Assembly: GCA_016879935.1 (NCBI GenBank)
Contig: JAACJQ010000056.1
Location: forward strand, 31,830-95,829
Length of the DNA: 64,000 nucleotides
Source of the DNA: Archangiaceae bacterium
GTDB lineage: Bacteria; Myxococcota; Myxococcia; Myxococcales; Myxococcaceae
Direction of reading: 5' to 3'
Position 1 is the stretch's first letter, and every line of letters starts with the position of its first letter. Below, piece by piece: positions 24,874 to 32,922 of this stretch. Position numbers and translations under genes: made by a program. The notes beneath the pieces were generated by a model. It made no database searches. It saw only the letters and a program-made list of their open reading frames with translations, and had not been told where the DNA came from.

Positions 24874-25898
24874 CGACTCTTCCTCCTGGCGCCCTCACTC
24901 CGTCGGTCGATCGCACGGGCCGCTTCGTCGACCTCGTGAAGTCGTTGCCCGACGAGACGGTGGTCTTCGCCGACGCGCGCGTGCTCCGGCTGCACCGTGA
25001 CGTCGCGAAGTCGCTCTCGAAACGCACGGTCATTCCGCTCACTGCAGGAGAAGGCCTCAAGTCGCTCGCGACCATCGAGCGGGTGGCGAAGCGGCTCTCG
25101 GGCGTGTCCCGCTCGGCCACCTTCGTCGCGCTCGGTGGTGGAACGGTCGGAGACGTCGTCACCGTCATCGCGCACCTGCACAAACGAGGCGTGAAGCTCG
25201 TTCACGCGCCCACCACGTTGCTCGCCGCGGTCGACAGCTCCATCGGTGGCAAAGGCGCAGTGAACGTCGGCGACGTGAAGAACGCGCTCGGTGTGTTCCA
25301 CGGGCCCGTCGAGACGTGGCTGTGCCCGAAGTTCTTCGACACGTTGTCGGAGGCGCAGCGCAGGGAAGGGCGGCTCGAGGCGTGGAAGATGGTCGTCACG
25401 CTCGACGCAGCGACGGCCCGACGGTGGATGAAGAAGACGCCGAACGACCTCGCGCTGCTGCGAGAAGCGCGCGACCTGAAGGAGGCTGTCGTGCGCACCG
25501 ACCCGTACGAGACGAAGGGCGTGCGCGTGGTGCTGAACTTCGGCCACACGTTTGGTCACGTGCTGGAGAGCGTGAGCGGCTTTTCGCTGCGTCACGGAGA
25601 GGCGGTCGGGCTCGGCATGCTGTGCGCGCTCGATGTTGGTGTCGACCTCGGCCTCACGCCGCGTGGAGTCGCCGAGGCGATCGAAGCCGCGCTCCCGAAT
25701 GCGAAGAACGCGCGCGCGGTGCTGGCGAAGCTCGCGAAGGTGCCGGTGTCGAAGGTGGCGAAGGTGCTCGCTGCCGACAAGAAGGGCAGCGCGAGCCAGC
25801 TCCGCATGGTGCTGCTCGAAGACCTGGGCCGGTGGCGCACGGTCGGCGTCGACGCGAAGACGTGGCAGTCGCGGTGGACGGGGTCGTGGCGTGCCTGA
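24870..25898 (+). CDS. aroB: 3-dehydroquinate synthase
   Basis: The 342-residue enzyme converts DAHP to 3-dehydroquinate using NAD and a metal. Motifs visible are ALGGGTVGDVV, PTTLLAAVDSSIGGKGAVN, and the metal ligands in NFGHTFGHVLE and LRHGEAVGLGM. It follows aroC with an ATGA overlap and itself overlaps the aroA start by 8 bases, so the four shikimate genes form one transcript. Confidence 0.93.
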   Translation: MTTLPPGALTPSVDRTGRFVDLVKSLPDETVVFADARVLRLHRDVAKSLSKRTVIPLTAGEGLKSLATIERVAKRLSGVSRSATFVALGGGTVGDVVTVIAHLHKRGVKLVHAPTTLLAAVDSSIGGKGAVNVGDVKNALGVFHGPVETWLCPKFFDTLSEAQRREGRLEAWKMVVTLDAATARRWMKKTPNDLALLREARDLKEAVVRTDPYETKGVRVVLNFGHTFGHVLESVSGFSLRHGEAVGLGMLCALDVGVDLGLTPRGVAEAIEAALPNAKNARAVLAKLAKVPVSKVAKVLAADKKGSASQLRMVLLEDLGRWRTVGVDAKTWQSRWTGSWRA

Positions 25899-27093
25899 GG
25901 TGCTGACACCTCCGCTCTCGAAGTCAGACGCGCACCGCGTGCTCGTGCTGCGTGAGCTCTGCGAGGGCACTCACGAAGCCGCGCTCGAAGGGGCGACCGA
26001 CGTCCCCGAAGACGTGCTGGTGCTCTCGCGTGGGTTGAAGACGCTGCGTGGCTCGAGGGGTGAGCTCGACTGCCACGATGCGGGCGCGCCGTTTCGGTTC
26101 CTGCTGACGCAGGCTGCGCTTCGTCCGAACTCGGTGTTCCACTTCACGGGCACGGCGCGACTCGCCGAACGTCCCCAGCGGCCGCTCGTCGACGCGTTGG
26201 CGAAGTCGTTGGGCGTTCGTTTCACCGAAGGTTCTCCCTGGCCCCTCACCGTGACGACGGGCCCGACTCCGACCGTTCAGCGCTTCGAGGTCTCTGGAGT
26301 CGAGTCGAGCCAGTTCGCGTCGAGCCTCGTGCTCGGCGCCGCACGGCTCGTTCATCACGGCAACCCCGACGTCGTCGTCGACGTCACGGGAGAATCAACG
26401 AGCGCCGGCTACCTCGCGCTCACCCTCGATTGGGTCCGTCGCTTCGGCTTTCGCGTCGAGGTGAACGGCTCGCGAATCACCATCGGCGGGCGTGGAACGT
26501 CGGTCGCGCCCAGCCTGCCCGGTGACTGGTCGTCGCTCACGTACCTGTTGCCACTCGCGTGGAGATCGAACGCGCGTGTCGCGTCGGTCGACCTCGCCTC
26601 GACACATCCCGACCGCACCTTCGCCACGCACCTCGAGGCAGCCGGTCTTTCACTGGCGACCATCGAAGGGGGCACCGAAGTGCGCGGAGCGCTCACCCGT
26701 GGCGTCTTGGTCGACGCCTCCATCTGCCCAGACGCGGTGCCCGGCCTCGTCGCGCTCGCGCTCGTGGCGCCCGCCCCGTCGACCTTCGTGCGCTGCAGTG
26801 TCTTGCGGCTCAAAGAGAGCGACCGCCTCGCTGCGCTCGTCGACCTCGTTCACCTCACGGGCGGAGCGACCTCGCTCGACGGCGACACGCTCACCGTCTC
26901 ACCGCCACGAACGCCACGCGGCGGAACCTTCGACGGAAGGAGCGACCACCGCCTCGTCATAGCCGCTGCCGTCTCCGGCTCGCTGCTCGGCGTGACGATT
27001 TCCGTGCGCGGCACCAGCGCCGTCGCCAAGAGCTTCCCCGGGTTCTGGAGAGAAGCAGCGAAGGCCCACGTGACCCGAAGGGAGGCCGAGTGA
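25891..27093 (+). CDS. aroA: 3-phosphoshikimate 1-carboxyvinyltransferase (EPSP synthase)
   Basis: The 400-residue enzyme is somewhat short for EPSP synthase (about 430) but keeps the main sites: LSKSDAHR at the N-terminus, DAGAPFRFLL in place of NSGTTMRF, ERPQRPL, SSQFASSLVL, GDWSSLTYLL, RLKESDRLAALV and DHRLVIAAA. The divergent DAGAPFRF loop sits at the PEP/glyphosate contact region. GTG at 25891 was chosen because the LSKSD block must lie near the N-terminus; the longer frame is inside aroB. Stop overlaps the next gene as GTGA. Confidence 0.9.
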   Translation: MPEVLTPPLSKSDAHRVLVLRELCEGTHEAALEGATDVPEDVLVLSRGLKTLRGSRGELDCHDAGAPFRFLLTQAALRPNSVFHFTGTARLAERPQRPLVDALAKSLGVRFTEGSPWPLTVTTGPTPTVQRFEVSGVESSQFASSLVLGAARLVHHGNPDVVVDVTGESTSAGYLALTLDWVRRFGFRVEVNGSRITIGGRGTSVAPSLPGDWSSLTYLLPLAWRSNARVASVDLASTHPDRTFATHLEAAGLSLATIEGGTEVRGALTRGVLVDASICPDAVPGLVALALVAPAPSTFVRCSVLRLKESDRLAALVDLVHLTGGATSLDGDTLTVSPPRTPRGGTFDGRSDHRLVIAAAVSGSLLGVTISVRGTSAVAKSFPGFWREAAKAHVTRREAE

Positions 27094-28514
27094 AGACGTA
27101 CGACGCGGTGGTGGTTGGCTCCGGCCCGAACGGACTCGCAGCCGCGCTCGTGCTCGCGAAGGCGGGGCACTCGGTGAAGGTCATCGAAGGCCAGCCGACG
27201 TTCGGAGGTGGCGCGCGCTCGATGGCGCTCACCCAGCCGGGCTTCGTCCACGACCTCTGCTCCGCGATTCACCCGCTCGCGGCGGGCTCACCGTTCTTCG
27301 CCACGTTGCCGCTCGAGAAGTACGGCGTGCGCTTCATCCACTCCGACTTCCCGCTCGTGAACCCGCTCGCCGGTGACGACGCCGCCGTGCTCGAGCGGAG
27401 CGTGGAGGCGACCGCGGCGCGGCTGCGCTCGGACGAGAAGGCGTACCTTCGCGTGATGAAGCCGCTCGTCGACGGCTTCGATGACTTGAAGGCGCTCATC
27501 TTCAACCCGCTCACGAAGCCGCCGCTCAAGGCGCCGCTGCTCGCCGCGCGCTTCGGCCTCAAGGCCCTCGAGAGTGTCGTCGACTTCGTCGAGAACGAGT
27601 TTCAAGACCCGCGCACGAAGGCGCTCTTCGGTGGCTGTGCCGCGCACTCGTTCTCTCCGCTCACCACGCCGCTCACGAACGCCTTCGGGCTGATTCTCGC
27701 CATCACGGGGCACGCGGTGGGCTGGCCGTTCATCGAGGGCGGCTCGCAGAAGCTGGTCGACGCGCTGGTCGCGATGATTCGCGAGGCCGGCGGAGAGCTC
27801 GAAGCCAGTCACCCCATCTCGTCGCTCGCGGAGCTTCCGCCGCATCGGCTCGCGCTCTTCGACACGCACGCGCACGTGATGACGAAGGTGTGCGGTGACG
27901 CGCTGCCCGCCTCGTATCGCCGCCGCATCGACGAAGGCTTCGTGCGTGGGCCCGGGGTCTTCAAGGCCGACTACGCGCTCGATGCGCCGATGCCCTGGCT
28001 GTCGAAAGACGCGCACCGCACCTCGTGCCTTCACGTCTGCGGCGACATCGAAGCGCTCACCGAATCAGAGGCCGCGCCCACCAACGGCCAGCTCGCGGAG
28101 CGCCCGTACGTGCTCGTCGCGCAGCACTCCGCCTTCGACGCGACGCGTGCGCCCGAGGGCCAACACACGTTGTGGACGTACTGCCACGTGCCCAACGGCT
28201 CCACCGTCGACATGACGAGTCGCATCGAGGCGCAGCTCGAGCGCTTCGCTCCGGGCTTTCAGCGGCATGTGCTGGCTCGGCATACGAAGACGACGGCCGA
28301 GTTCGAGCGCACCAACGCCAGCTACCTGGGTGGCGACATCTCGGGCGGAGCCGTCGAAGGCGTGCAGGTGTTCTTTCGACCCACCATCGGGCTGCCCTAC
28401 GTCACGCCGAACGAGCGAATTCTGCTGTGTTCTTCCTCGGCGCCGCCGGGCCCAGGCGTTCATGGGATGTGTGGGTACTGGGCAGCAACGGAAGCGCTGA
28501 GCCGCCTGCGCTGA
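27090..28514 (+). CDS. CrtI/PYROXD2-like FAD-dependent oxidoreductase
   Basis: The 474-residue flavoprotein has VVGSGPNGLAAALVLAKAG at the N-terminus, FGGGARSMALTQPGFVHD, and a C-terminal SSSAPPGPGVHGMCGYWAA. The pattern resembles the phytoene-dehydrogenase-related group that includes PYROXD2-like proteins and not true CrtI. Substrate is unknown. It is coupled to aroA by a GTGA overlap with GGAGG at 27081-27085, so it is co-expressed with the shikimate genes, which gives no obvious pathway link. Confidence 0.82.
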   Translation: MKTYDAVVVGSGPNGLAAALVLAKAGHSVKVIEGQPTFGGGARSMALTQPGFVHDLCSAIHPLAAGSPFFATLPLEKYGVRFIHSDFPLVNPLAGDDAAVLERSVEATAARLRSDEKAYLRVMKPLVDGFDDLKALIFNPLTKPPLKAPLLAARFGLKALESVVDFVENEFQDPRTKALFGGCAAHSFSPLTTPLTNAFGLILAITGHAVGWPFIEGGSQKLVDALVAMIREAGGELEASHPISSLAELPPHRLALFDTHAHVMTKVCGDALPASYRRRIDEGFVRGPGVFKADYALDAPMPWLSKDAHRTSCLHVCGDIEALTESEAAPTNGQLAERPYVLVAQHSAFDATRAPEGQHTLWTYCHVPNGSTVDMTSRIEAQLERFAPGFQRHVLARHTKTTAEFERTNASYLGGDISGGAVEGVQVFFRPTIGLPYVTPNERILLCSSSAPPGPGVHGMCGYWAATEALSRLR

Positions 28515-28584
28515 CCCGTCGTGTTGAGTGCGTGCAGTTCGGCGCGAAACCCTGCCAGCTCATCGCTAGGCTTTCGGTCGAAGC

Positions 28585-30282
28585 ATGAACGGGTTCCTTC
28601 GCTGGCTCGACGAGTTCTCTCGCGCCTCGTCCTTCCCTGACGAGCGTGGCCGCATGCAGGCGCGGTTCGTCGTCGTCGGTTCGGTGCTCGGCGGCATCAT
28701 GAGCCTGACCTCGACGCTGCTGTTGTTCGTCTGGGCGAAGACGCCACAGGTTCTGCAGTCGGGAATCGGGTTCGCGCTGTGCCTGACGATGGTGGGGTTG
28801 TGGCGCGCGACGCTCAACCGCGATCTCGTCTCCCACCTCGCGGGCGTGGTCTTGTCGATCAGCTATCTCTTCGGCGCGTTCAACGAGCAGAACCTGAGCA
28901 CCTCGTCGCTCTTCGCCATCATTCCCGTGCTCGCCCTCTTCCTCTCGGGGCGTCGCGTCGGCGGGCTGTGGCTGGTGCTGGTGATGGTTCAGATGGGCCT
29001 CGTCGGCGCACTGCTGCGGCCCGAGGCGGAGCTCGAACGGCAGATGTTCGACGCTCAGCTCGTGCGCGTGTTCGTGCTCGCACCCACCATCTTCCTCATC
29101 GGGTTCCTCTACGAGTCTGGGCACGAGCGCACCATCGCCACCCTGAATCAGGCGCGTGAGGCGGCCGAGGCGGCGAACCGCGAGAAGAGCCGCTTCCTCG
29201 CGAAGGTGAGCCACGAGATTCGAACGCCGCTCAACGGCGTGCTTGGCACCACCGAGCTCGCGCTGCTCGACGACGTGTCGCCGTCGACGCGTGAGCAGCT
29301 GGCCACCATTCACCGCTCGGGCGGAACGTTGCTCGCGCTCATCAACGATCTGCTCGACCACGCCCGCGTCGAGTCCGGCCGGTTCGAGCTGCAGAGCACT
29401 CCGTTTCTGCCCGCGCAGGTGGTGACCGAGATCGTCGACCTGAACCGGGCGCGTGCGCAGGCGAAGGGTCTCTCCCTCACTGTCGTGGTCGAGGTGCCCG
29501 CGTCGTTGCGCCTGCTGGGTGACGCCGTTCGCCTCAAGCAGGTGCTCGGCAACCTCGTCACCAACGCCATCAAGTTCACGCCGGCCGGCACCATCGTCGT
29601 CCGCGCCGAAGGCCAGCCCGAGGGAGCGCGTTTTCGCCTTCGCCTCTCGGTGAGCGACACCGGGCCGGGCATCGGGGCGGCTGATCAGGGTCGCCTCTTC
29701 CTGCCGTTCTCGCAGCTGTCGGCCGACACCGAGGGCACCGGGCTGGGGCTCGCCATCTCGCGGCAGCTCGTCGAGGCGATGAATGGCCGGTTGTTGTTGT
29801 CGAGCGAGGTGGGCAAGGGTTCGACGTTCACGCTCGAGGTGACGCTGTCGCAGACCGACCTCAACCCGCAGCACACGCCGGCAAGCTCGTCGTGGCGCTT
29901 CTCGGGCCGCGCGCTGGTGGTCGACGACAACACCATCAACGTCGGCGTCGCGGCGGGGCTGCTGACTCGGTTGGGGCTCGAGGTGCAGTCGGCGGCCAAC
30001 GGCGCCGAAGCGCTCGACGTGCTCTCGAAGCACCAGTTCGACCTCGTGCTGATGGACCTGCAGATGCCGGTGCTCGACGGCCTCAGCGCGACGAGAGCGG
30101 TGCGGGCCCGGGGTGACGCGACGCCCATCGTCGCCCTCACCGCCAATGCCATGCAGGAAGAGCTGCAGGCCTGTCTCGAGGCCGGCATGACCGACTGCCT
30201 CACCAAGCCCCTGCGTCTTCAGCGGCTGGTCGAGCTGCTCCTCCGCGTCTTGCCCGCGCCCGACAAGGTGCGCCTCGCCTGA
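28585..30282 (+). CDS. Hybrid sensor histidine kinase/response regulator
   Basis: The 565-residue membrane kinase has six hydrophobic segments between about 27 and 176 and no recognisable periplasmic sensor domain. A linker (EAAEAANREKSRFLAKVSHE) leads to the HisKA H-box with phospho-acceptor His210, then the ATPase boxes NLVTNAIKF, DTGPGIG and GTGLGLAI. A receiver domain from about 445 has VVDDNTINV, the phosphorylated Asp491 in LMDLQMP, and TKPL. No HPt domain is present, so it must pass the phosphate elsewhere or self-regulate. It stands alone without a partner regulator nearby. Confidence 0.92.
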   Translation: MNGFLRWLDEFSRASSFPDERGRMQARFVVVGSVLGGIMSLTSTLLLFVWAKTPQVLQSGIGFALCLTMVGLWRATLNRDLVSHLAGVVLSISYLFGAFNEQNLSTSSLFAIIPVLALFLSGRRVGGLWLVLVMVQMGLVGALLRPEAELERQMFDAQLVRVFVLAPTIFLIGFLYESGHERTIATLNQAREAAEAANREKSRFLAKVSHEIRTPLNGVLGTTELALLDDVSPSTREQLATIHRSGGTLLALINDLLDHARVESGRFELQSTPFLPAQVVTEIVDLNRARAQAKGLSLTVVVEVPASLRLLGDAVRLKQVLGNLVTNAIKFTPAGTIVVRAEGQPEGARFRLRLSVSDTGPGIGAADQGRLFLPFSQLSADTEGTGLGLAISRQLVEAMNGRLLLSSEVGKGSTFTLEVTLSQTDLNPQHTPASSSWRFSGRALVVDDNTINVGVAAGLLTRLGLEVQSAANGAEALDVLSKHQFDLVLMDLQMPVLDGLSATRAVRARGDATPIVALTANAMQEELQACLEAGMTDCLTKPLRLQRLVELLLRVLPAPDKVRLA

Positions 30283-30467
30283 GGTTTCTCAGCACGCGAG
30301 AAGCCCTGGAACTGACTGTCAAAGGTCTGAACGTGGAACGAGGAAACTCCAGATCAGCGACGCGCCGATGTGCCACGTGACCTGCAATAGACACCTTCGG
30401 GCGACATAACCCTGCGGATCAGGGGTCGTGCAGCGGTTGGCAGGGCGCTCGCATTGCCGGCCCGCCC

Positions 30468-30770
30468 ATGGACACGTTCAGCGAGAAGTTCGAGACGATG
30501 ATGGATGACAAGCGGGTTCGCGCGGTCGGAATCGCGCTCGCGGCCGTGCTGCTCGCCATCTCGATGGGGCTGCTCATCGCGGCCAAGACGCCGTCGAAGC
30601 CCATCGTGCTCGGCAAGGTGCTGCCCGACGCGCCGGCGAACGTGCTGATGCTCCGGTGGATGCCCGACATGCGCGTGGCGGAGATGCGGGCGCTGCTGCC
30701 TGCCCCGATGGCGCGCATCTCGAACACGGCGCCGCAGGCTCGCAGCAACGCGATGCTCAGCCGCCGCTGA
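30468..30770 (+). CDS. Small single-pass membrane protein, unknown function
   Basis: A 100-residue protein with one hydrophobic helix at about 20-40 (AVGIALAAVLLAISMGLLIAA) between an acidic N-terminus and a basic C-terminal tail. Codon use fits the host. No ribosome site is obvious and no family is recognised. A strong hairpin follows its stop codon, which supports it being a transcribed unit. Confidence 0.55.
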   Translation: MDTFSEKFETMMDDKRVRAVGIALAAVLLAISMGLLIAAKTPSKPIVLGKVLPDAPANVLMLRWMPDMRVAEMRALLPAPMARISNTAPQARSNAMLSRR

Positions 30771-30797
30771 GTCGACGTTTCGACGTTCAGTCCTCCC

Positions 30798-30831
30798 GAC
30801 CCCGGTTGGAGCAAAGCGCTCCATCGGGGTC
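30798..30831. terminator. Hairpin terminator between convergent genes
   Basis: GACCCCG (30798-30804) pairs with CGGGGTC (30825-30831), with an inner GGAGC/GCTCC stem. It sits between the stops of the small membrane gene and the M48 peptidase gene and could act in both directions. The run of T after it is short (GTTT). Confidence 0.6.
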
Positions 30832-30846
30832 GTGGTGTTTCTGCAG

Positions 30847-32043
30847 TCAGTCGAGAGACAGCTCGGCGCCCAGCGCGCGATCGACGAGGGTGACTTCGAC
30901 GCCGAGTTTCGTGGCCAGGTCGAGCAGCAGCGTTCGCTCCTCGGCGCTCACGTGACCATCGGCGCGGGCGACGAGGCACAAGTCACGCAGCACCTGGCCG
31001 CGGCGGAGCACGGGCACCACGGCGACGGCGTTCGAGATTCGTCGTGGCAGATCGTCAGAGAGCGCCTTCACGTTGACGCGGTCGACGGAGCCGACACCGA
31101 AGAACCGCTCGAGCACCTTGCGTTCCTTCTCGTCGAGCTCGCCGTTCGCGCTGGCGACGGCGACTCCGCCCGCGAGCAGCAGCCGGCGCATGGCTTCGGG
31201 AATCTCGCCTTTGTCTTCGAGGTACGTCGGCTCCATCACGGCCATGAGCTCGGCGACTTCGGTCTCGAGCTGCGTGCGTGAGAGGCCGGTTCCGGCGAAC
31301 TGTTCGGCGCGTGAGAAGGCGTTGGCGGCCTGCAGGCGGAGCGGGCTGAACGGGTGCGTGGCGAACCAGTCGGGCTGGGGTTTGCGGTTGGCGTCGTCGG
31401 CGGAGCGTTTCCCGAGCTCCTCCTGCATGTCGCCGAGCTGGGAGATGAGATCCTCCGCGCGCATGCTGGTGAGGCCCTGACGCAGGCCCGAGGCGAGCTT
31501 GAGGAGTGAGCTGGTGACGCCGTCGAGTTTGCCAGCGCAGGTGAGGCCAGCGCGGTCGGCGGAGATCTCGGCGTAGCGGCTCCAGGCGAAGAGCTGCGTG
31601 GCGGCGACGCCAACCATCGACGACTCGACGAGCGCCTTCATGGGCAAGCGGTGGTGGCCGAAGAGGTGATGCCCGAGCTCGTGGCCGATGACGAACTTGA
31701 GCTCTTCGTCATCGAACGATTCGAAGAGTGACGAGGAGAACAGCATGAAGACGCGGCCGTCTTCCGGCCGGGCCATGCCCGCGTTGAAGCTCGCGTCGGG
31801 GTAGATGTACGTCTCGAGCGTGCCCTCGAAGCCGAGCGTCTTCGTGCAGTGGCCGACGAGCGTGGCGAGGCGGGGAGACATCGGCGGCGTCACGCGGAGC
31901 GCCGTGGCGAGGAAGGAGCGGCGAATGCCGAGGTCCTTCTGTTTCTCCGCGTCGTCGACGATGCGCTTGATGTGCGGGTCCGCGAGCAACTTCGCTTCGA
32001 GATCGGAGTCACCCTGCGCGCGAAGGTCGAGTCTGGGAGCCAT
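30847..32043 (-). CDS. M48 family metallopeptidase with C-terminal TerB-like region
   Basis: The 398-residue protein has the zinc-peptidase motif HELGH at 121-125 and the third ligand Glu159 in EISADRAGL, as in M48 (Ste24/HtpX-like) peptidases, here with weak membrane character. From about residue 300 a helical region (ANGELDEKERKVLERFFG, LVARADGHVSAEERTLLLDLA) matches TerB/TerB-like acidic repeats with the DGxxxxxE pattern. This fusion probably senses a ligand or metal through TerB and acts on a cytoplasmic or membrane-bound substrate. ATG at 32043 was preferred; the frame is open to 32157. Confidence 0.83.
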   Translation of the reverse strand: MAPRLDLRAQGDSDLEAKLLADPHIKRIVDDAEKQKDLGIRRSFLATALRVTPPMSPRLATLVGHCTKTLGFEGTLETYIYPDASFNAGMARPEDGRVFMLFSSSLFESFDDEELKFVIGHELGHHLFGHHRLPMKALVESSMVGVAATQLFAWSRYAEISADRAGLTCAGKLDGVTSSLLKLASGLRQGLTSMRAEDLISQLGDMQEELGKRSADDANRKPQPDWFATHPFSPLRLQAANAFSRAEQFAGTGLSRTQLETEVAELMAVMEPTYLEDKGEIPEAMRRLLLAGGVAVASANGELDEKERKVLERFFGVGSVDRVNVKALSDDLPRRISNAVAVVPVLRRGQVLRDLCLVARADGHVSAEERTLLLDLATKLGVEVTLVDRALGAELSLD

Positions 32044-32349
32044 GAGCCGGGTTTCTACTCCGCCCGCGAGGTGCGGCGTGTGCGCGCAGCCGAGTTGTTT
32101 CCCGACGCCCGTCACCAGGTAGGCTCGCACCAATGGGTGGGTTCCCGTCAGCAACACCGACCTCTTCGAGAAGCACCTCCGCCCGTAGGCTTAGACTCTC
32201 GAGCAATGCGTGGGGCCGCGTTCGCTCGACGCATGGTGGCTGTAAGAACCAGGGCAGCGGTAGAGGAGTTGGGTCCGAGCTCTCCTTACTCGTTGCGTGA
32301 GCGATGAACTCGCCGAAGATGAACAACGCTTGGAGATGCGGAGGGCAAT
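32044..32349. other. Non-coding gap at the left border of the low-GC island
   Basis: About 300 bases without a convincing gene. It holds the upstream region of the M48 gene and, near 32340, the GGAGGG site of the next gene. Base composition falls from left to right, so the island border probably lies here. A short frame at 32297-32397 was considered and rejected. No tRNA or clear attachment site is seen. Confidence 0.5.
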
Positions 32350-32922
32350 GTGGGACGCGATCGCGTTAAGAAGAGGCTTGGTCGTGATGCGCTGCCTGAG
32401 TTGACAAGGCTTCATGAGCGCCACCGTGGTGTAACTAAGGCGCTGGCCGAGGCGATGGCAGAGTCTGCCGCTGTAGCGCTCTCACGACACCACTCATCGC
32501 CCGCTGACTTTCGTGTTTCGCACGACGCAACCACAACGAACCGTCAGGTGCGCTGGGAAGAGCCATCCGACCGAACCCAACGTGCCCACGGGAACACCGA
32601 CGACGCGACTGAAGCTGGTGCCTACTCGATTGCCCTTGCGACGGTTGAGACCGAGTTGGGACTGTATGCCATTGCGCGCACGGACGTGCGTACCGGAGCC
32701 GACTACTACGTCGGCCCTCCTGAAACAGACGAACTGGACCTTGAGGAAGCACTTCGATTGGAGGTGTCTGGGGTAGATGCCGGGGACGAGTCGGTTGTTG
32801 CACAGCGCTTGCGCAAGAAGGTCAAGCAGACGACGAAGGGACAAGTCGACGTTCCTGCTCTCGCCTGCGTCGTGGGATTCGCTGCAAAACGGATCGTCCT
32901 TGAGCGAGCCGAGACCGAATAA
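32350..32922 (+). CDS. Hypothetical protein, first gene of an accessory two-gene module
   Basis: A 190-residue protein with a basic helical N-terminus (GRDRVKKRLGRDALPELTRL) and a globular C-terminal half (GAYSIALATVETELGLYAIAR, YYVGPPETDELDLEEALRLE, VSGVDAGDESVVAQRLRKK, ACVVGFAAKRIVLER). I recall this C-terminal pattern from an uncharacterised family that travels with the next gene, but this is unverified. GTG at 32350 is set by GGAGGG at 32340-32345. Its TAA overlaps the next ATG as TAATG. Codon use (more A/T-ending codons) differs from all flanking genes, a sign of horizontal transfer. Confidence 0.7.
   Translation: MGRDRVKKRLGRDALPELTRLHERHRGVTKALAEAMAESAAVALSRHHSSPADFRVSHDATTTNRQVRWEEPSDRTQRAHGNTDDATEAGAYSIALATVETELGLYAIARTDVRTGADYYVGPPETDELDLEEALRLEVSGVDAGDESVVAQRLRKKVKQTTKGQVDVPALACVVGFAAKRIVLERAETE

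Noticed and set aside
32297..32397. Short frame starting VSDELAEDEQRLEMRRAM
   Set aside because: Too short, starts at GTG and runs into the next gene in another frame; the GGAGGG site serves GTG 32350.
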